Origin: Pardosa pseudoannulata
Taxonomy: Eukaryota > Arthropoda > Arachnida > Araneae > Lycosidae
Direction of reading: 5' to 3'
Assembly (NCBI GenBank): GCA_032207245.1
Contig: CM063503.1
Span: 57,861,017-57,925,016, forward strand
Length of the DNA stretch: 64,000 nt
Positions within the stretch are counted from its first letter, which is position 1, and the number at the start of each line of letters is the position of its first letter. The notes beneath the pieces are model-generated. The model searched no databases. It was not told the DNA's origin and was given only the letters and a program-made list of their open reading frames with translations. Positions 63,432 to 64,000 of this stretch are shown piece by piece. The translations under genes were made by a program, and so were the position numbers.

Positions 63432-64000
63432 CTAAGAAAAAATGAAATTATTTTAAACACTGATGAATTACAGAAATATGCAAAACTGAATATGAATGAC
63501 ACAGTAATATGAATTACAGTAATATGCAGTCTTTCTTACTCATTCAGAATTTCAAATTTAGATAACATTGTGCATCCATGCTTACAACTGAGAATGGTTC
63601 CCGTAGATTTGATTTCATTACGAAGCAAGAATGGAAATTCTTACAATAAGCACGTAATAATTGTGATTTCTGACAGTCACTTGTAATTTTTGATGTAATA
63701 TATGTGTCGATATAGAAGAGATGAAAAAAGCGAGAATTTAAAAAGAAGGAGTTTGAAACACTGTTGTGTATTTATACAAATTAAAGAATATCTTGTTTAC
63801 AGATAAGATATTTTTATTTATAGATACACAGTAACATTACTAGTCTTCCATCAGTAGGATTCCCAAAATCTACAAAATCAACAATAGGATTGTGGTATCT
63901 ATAAAAAATATAGGGTGGTATGCTATTCTTGAGCACATTTCGTGTTTAAAAAAAAAGATTAAAACACATTTGTGTATTTACACAAAATGAAAAGTCCCTT
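63432..64000 (-). other. Rbp: Partial RIM-BP intron at the window edge
   Basis: This is at least 569 nt of intron upstream of the first visible exon. No exon of the expected SH3-I domain is recognised in it, so the remaining gene lies beyond the window. Otherwise it is AT-rich with no feature. Confidence 0.7.

Overview
This window is eukaryotic, AT-rich, intron-dominated DNA, most likely from an arthropod and plausibly a chelicerate such as a spider. That placement is an inference from the gene family, the intron sizes and the repeat types, not a proof. It contains one recognisable protein-coding gene: the 3' two-thirds or so of a RIM-binding protein gene (RIM-BP, Drosophila Rbp, vertebrate RIMBP family) on the minus strand. 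Its N-terminal exons (coiled coil and first SH3 domain expected) lie beyond position 64000.

Fourteen coding exons run from 63431 down to the stop codon at 2818. In protein order they encode an acidic linker, three fibronectin type III (FN3) domains (exons at 61.5, 58.6, 56.3, 50.6, 48.6 and 44.8 kb), two acidic 31-codon exons (30.1 and 25.5 kb), a long low-complexity basic/Ser/Gln-rich linker (22.6 and 11 kb) and the two C-terminal SH3 domains (10.7 to 8.8 kb and 8.1 to 2.8 kb). Joining the exons at AG/GT boundaries gives one uninterrupted frame of 876 codons plus a stop, with matching codon phase at all 13 junctions. This is strong internal support for the model. The FN3 and SH3 modules belong to the active-zone scaffold that links RIM and voltage-gated calcium channels at synapses.

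The introns hold almost everything else. They contain hAT-type DNA transposons with 8-bp target duplications (3177, 16949, 19024, 19832, 22853, 55228), a piggyBac relic nested inside one hAT, another TTAA-flanked element (33131 to 34071), a pogo-like pair of ends (41315 to 43344), long inverted-repeat elements (742 and 9819), a solo LTR with a 4-bp target duplication (46587 to 47403), decayed LINE 3' ends (12975, 45144, 57100) and a tRNA-derived SINE family in both orientations (20371, 34091, 51148, 52217 and older copies). There are also four substantial tandem arrays: 213 bp x3, about 249 bp x8, 138 bp x18 and about 303 bp x4. No real tRNA, rRNA, CRISPR or prokaryotic operon structure is seen.

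Most short open frames here are chance or transposon-derived. Two GC-richer, coding-like relic blocks (20889 to 21246 and 49695 to 50120) remain unidentified and are reported as leads. I did not find convincing evidence for a new biological system. The most useful leads are the nested transposons, the unusual tandem arrays, a weak splice donor that could give a truncated last SH3 domain, and the two unexplained coding-like blocks.
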